A stretch of 64,000 bases of DNA from Parvularcula bermudensis HTCC2503. Its GTDB lineage: Bacteria > Pseudomonadota > Alphaproteobacteria > Caulobacterales > Parvularculaceae. The stretch is taken from positions 2,830,501-2,894,500 of the forward strand of contig NC_014414.1 in the NCBI RefSeq assembly GCF_000152825.2, written 5' to 3'. Positions 63,722 to 64,000 of the stretch are shown here, in pieces; the stretch's first letter is position 1, and each line of letters starts with the position of its first letter. Made by a program: the position numbers and the translations under genes. Below the pieces are notes generated by a model, which worked only from the letters and a program-made list of their open reading frames with translations, had not been told where the DNA came from and did not search any database.

Positions 63722-64000
63722 TCACAGCATTAGCAACGCCCCGAACGTCACCAAGGCGACGCCGAGCACTTGTTTCGGCGACAGAACCTCGCCAAAAAAA
63801 ATAACGCCCATTACCGCGACAACTGCGACGCTAAGCTTGTCGATCGGTGCAACGCGGCTTGCGGGTCCCAGCTGCAGCGCCCGGTAGTAACAGAGCCATG
63901 AGGCGCCGGTTGCCAGGCCCGAAAGCCCGAGGAATGCATAGCTTCTGGTACTGATAATCGATATTGCGTCGTGAGTGGTTGTTCGCCACGCGATGGCCCC
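63722..64000 (-). CDS. EamA/DMT-family transporter, C-terminal part
   Basis: The frame is open from the window end to TGA at 63722-63724 and encodes 92 residues. YAFLGLSGLATGASWLCYYRALQLGPASRVAPIDKLSV and FFGEVLSPKQVLGVALVTFGALLML are the end of an EamA domain. The start is outside the window. Such proteins export metabolites of many kinds. Confidence 0.85.
   Translation of the reverse strand, partial: GAIAWRTTTHDAISIISTRSYAFLGLSGLATGASWLCYYRALQLGPASRVAPIDKLSVAVVAVMGVIFFGEVLSPKQVLGVALVTFGALLML

Overview
The window is high-GC bacterial DNA with Shine-Dalgarno starts and many 1-14 nt gene overlaps. The protein families (CsoR, DmeR-DmeF, alphaproteobacterial-type Cop and Czc proteins, DUF2384 Xre/RES, SqdB) suggest an alphaproteobacterium. 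This taxonomic call is an inference. No rRNA, tRNA or CRISPR array was seen. Most of the window reads as a stacked metal-resistance island bounded and interrupted by toxin-antitoxin remnants and two insertion sequences.

Region by region. (1) 1-8720: a PIN-toxin C-terminus, then a minus-strand copper/silver operon: csoR, a Cys-rich secreted protein, cusC, cusB, cusA, a CusF-like lipoprotein, a PepSY protein and a small membrane protein. (2) 8909-16548: a plus-strand copper operon behind a CsoR-type palindrome: small Cys protein, multicopper oxidase copA, copB, an APC permease, a small membrane protein, a Cu P-type ATPase and a two-TM ion channel that seems to use a CTG start. (3) 16853-19747: minus-strand copC-copD behind another CsoR-type site, then a lipoprotein, a DUF305 protein and a cytochrome c. 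(4) 19920-23228: an SDR, a GH15 glycosidase and a membrane protein in one overlapping operon. (5) 23225-24352: a degenerate RES/DUF1778 locus. (6) 24353-26104: dmeR-dmeF and an MntP-like exporter (Ni/Co/Mn). (7) 26424-35316: minus-strand czcCBA preceded by a His-rich secreted protein and followed by a HupE-like protein, a TM-anchor protein and a His-tailed MFS pump. (8) 35392-37233: an intact RES/Xre toxin-antitoxin pair and DUF1778-like remnants, then AT-richer DNA.

(9) 37663-48249: exoD, then a PepSY-TolC-adaptor-RND-response regulator-histidine kinase-phosphatase operon, a CDF-like protein and a frameshifted dedA. (10) 48250-50798: a decayed PIN gene, two CDF-type transporters and a divergent MerR-family regulator. 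(11) 50806-51651: an IS5-family element inserted inside what was a MerR-type promoter. (12) 51716-61161: a second czcCBA operon with nhaA, a SpoIIAA-like protein, a CDF transporter and a methyltransferase. (13) 61121 to the end: an IS630 remnant, then sqdB (sulfolipid synthesis), a PAP2 phosphatase and a partial EamA transporter, which look like ordinary chromosomal genes.

The modules complement each other. CusCBA and the Cu ATPase export Cu(I), CopA/CopB/CopC/CopD handle periplasmic copper, DmeF/MntP/Czc/CDF pumps export divalent cations, and CsoR, DmeR and the MerR protein provide metal-specific control. The most distinctive observations are the IS insertion that splits the predicted MerR-controlled promoter of the second czc operon, two CDF-like proteins whose metal-site His is replaced (DxxxD and NDxxxN), and an RND system whose adaptor lacks a lipoyl domain and which shares an operon with a two-component system and a lipoprotein phosphatase.
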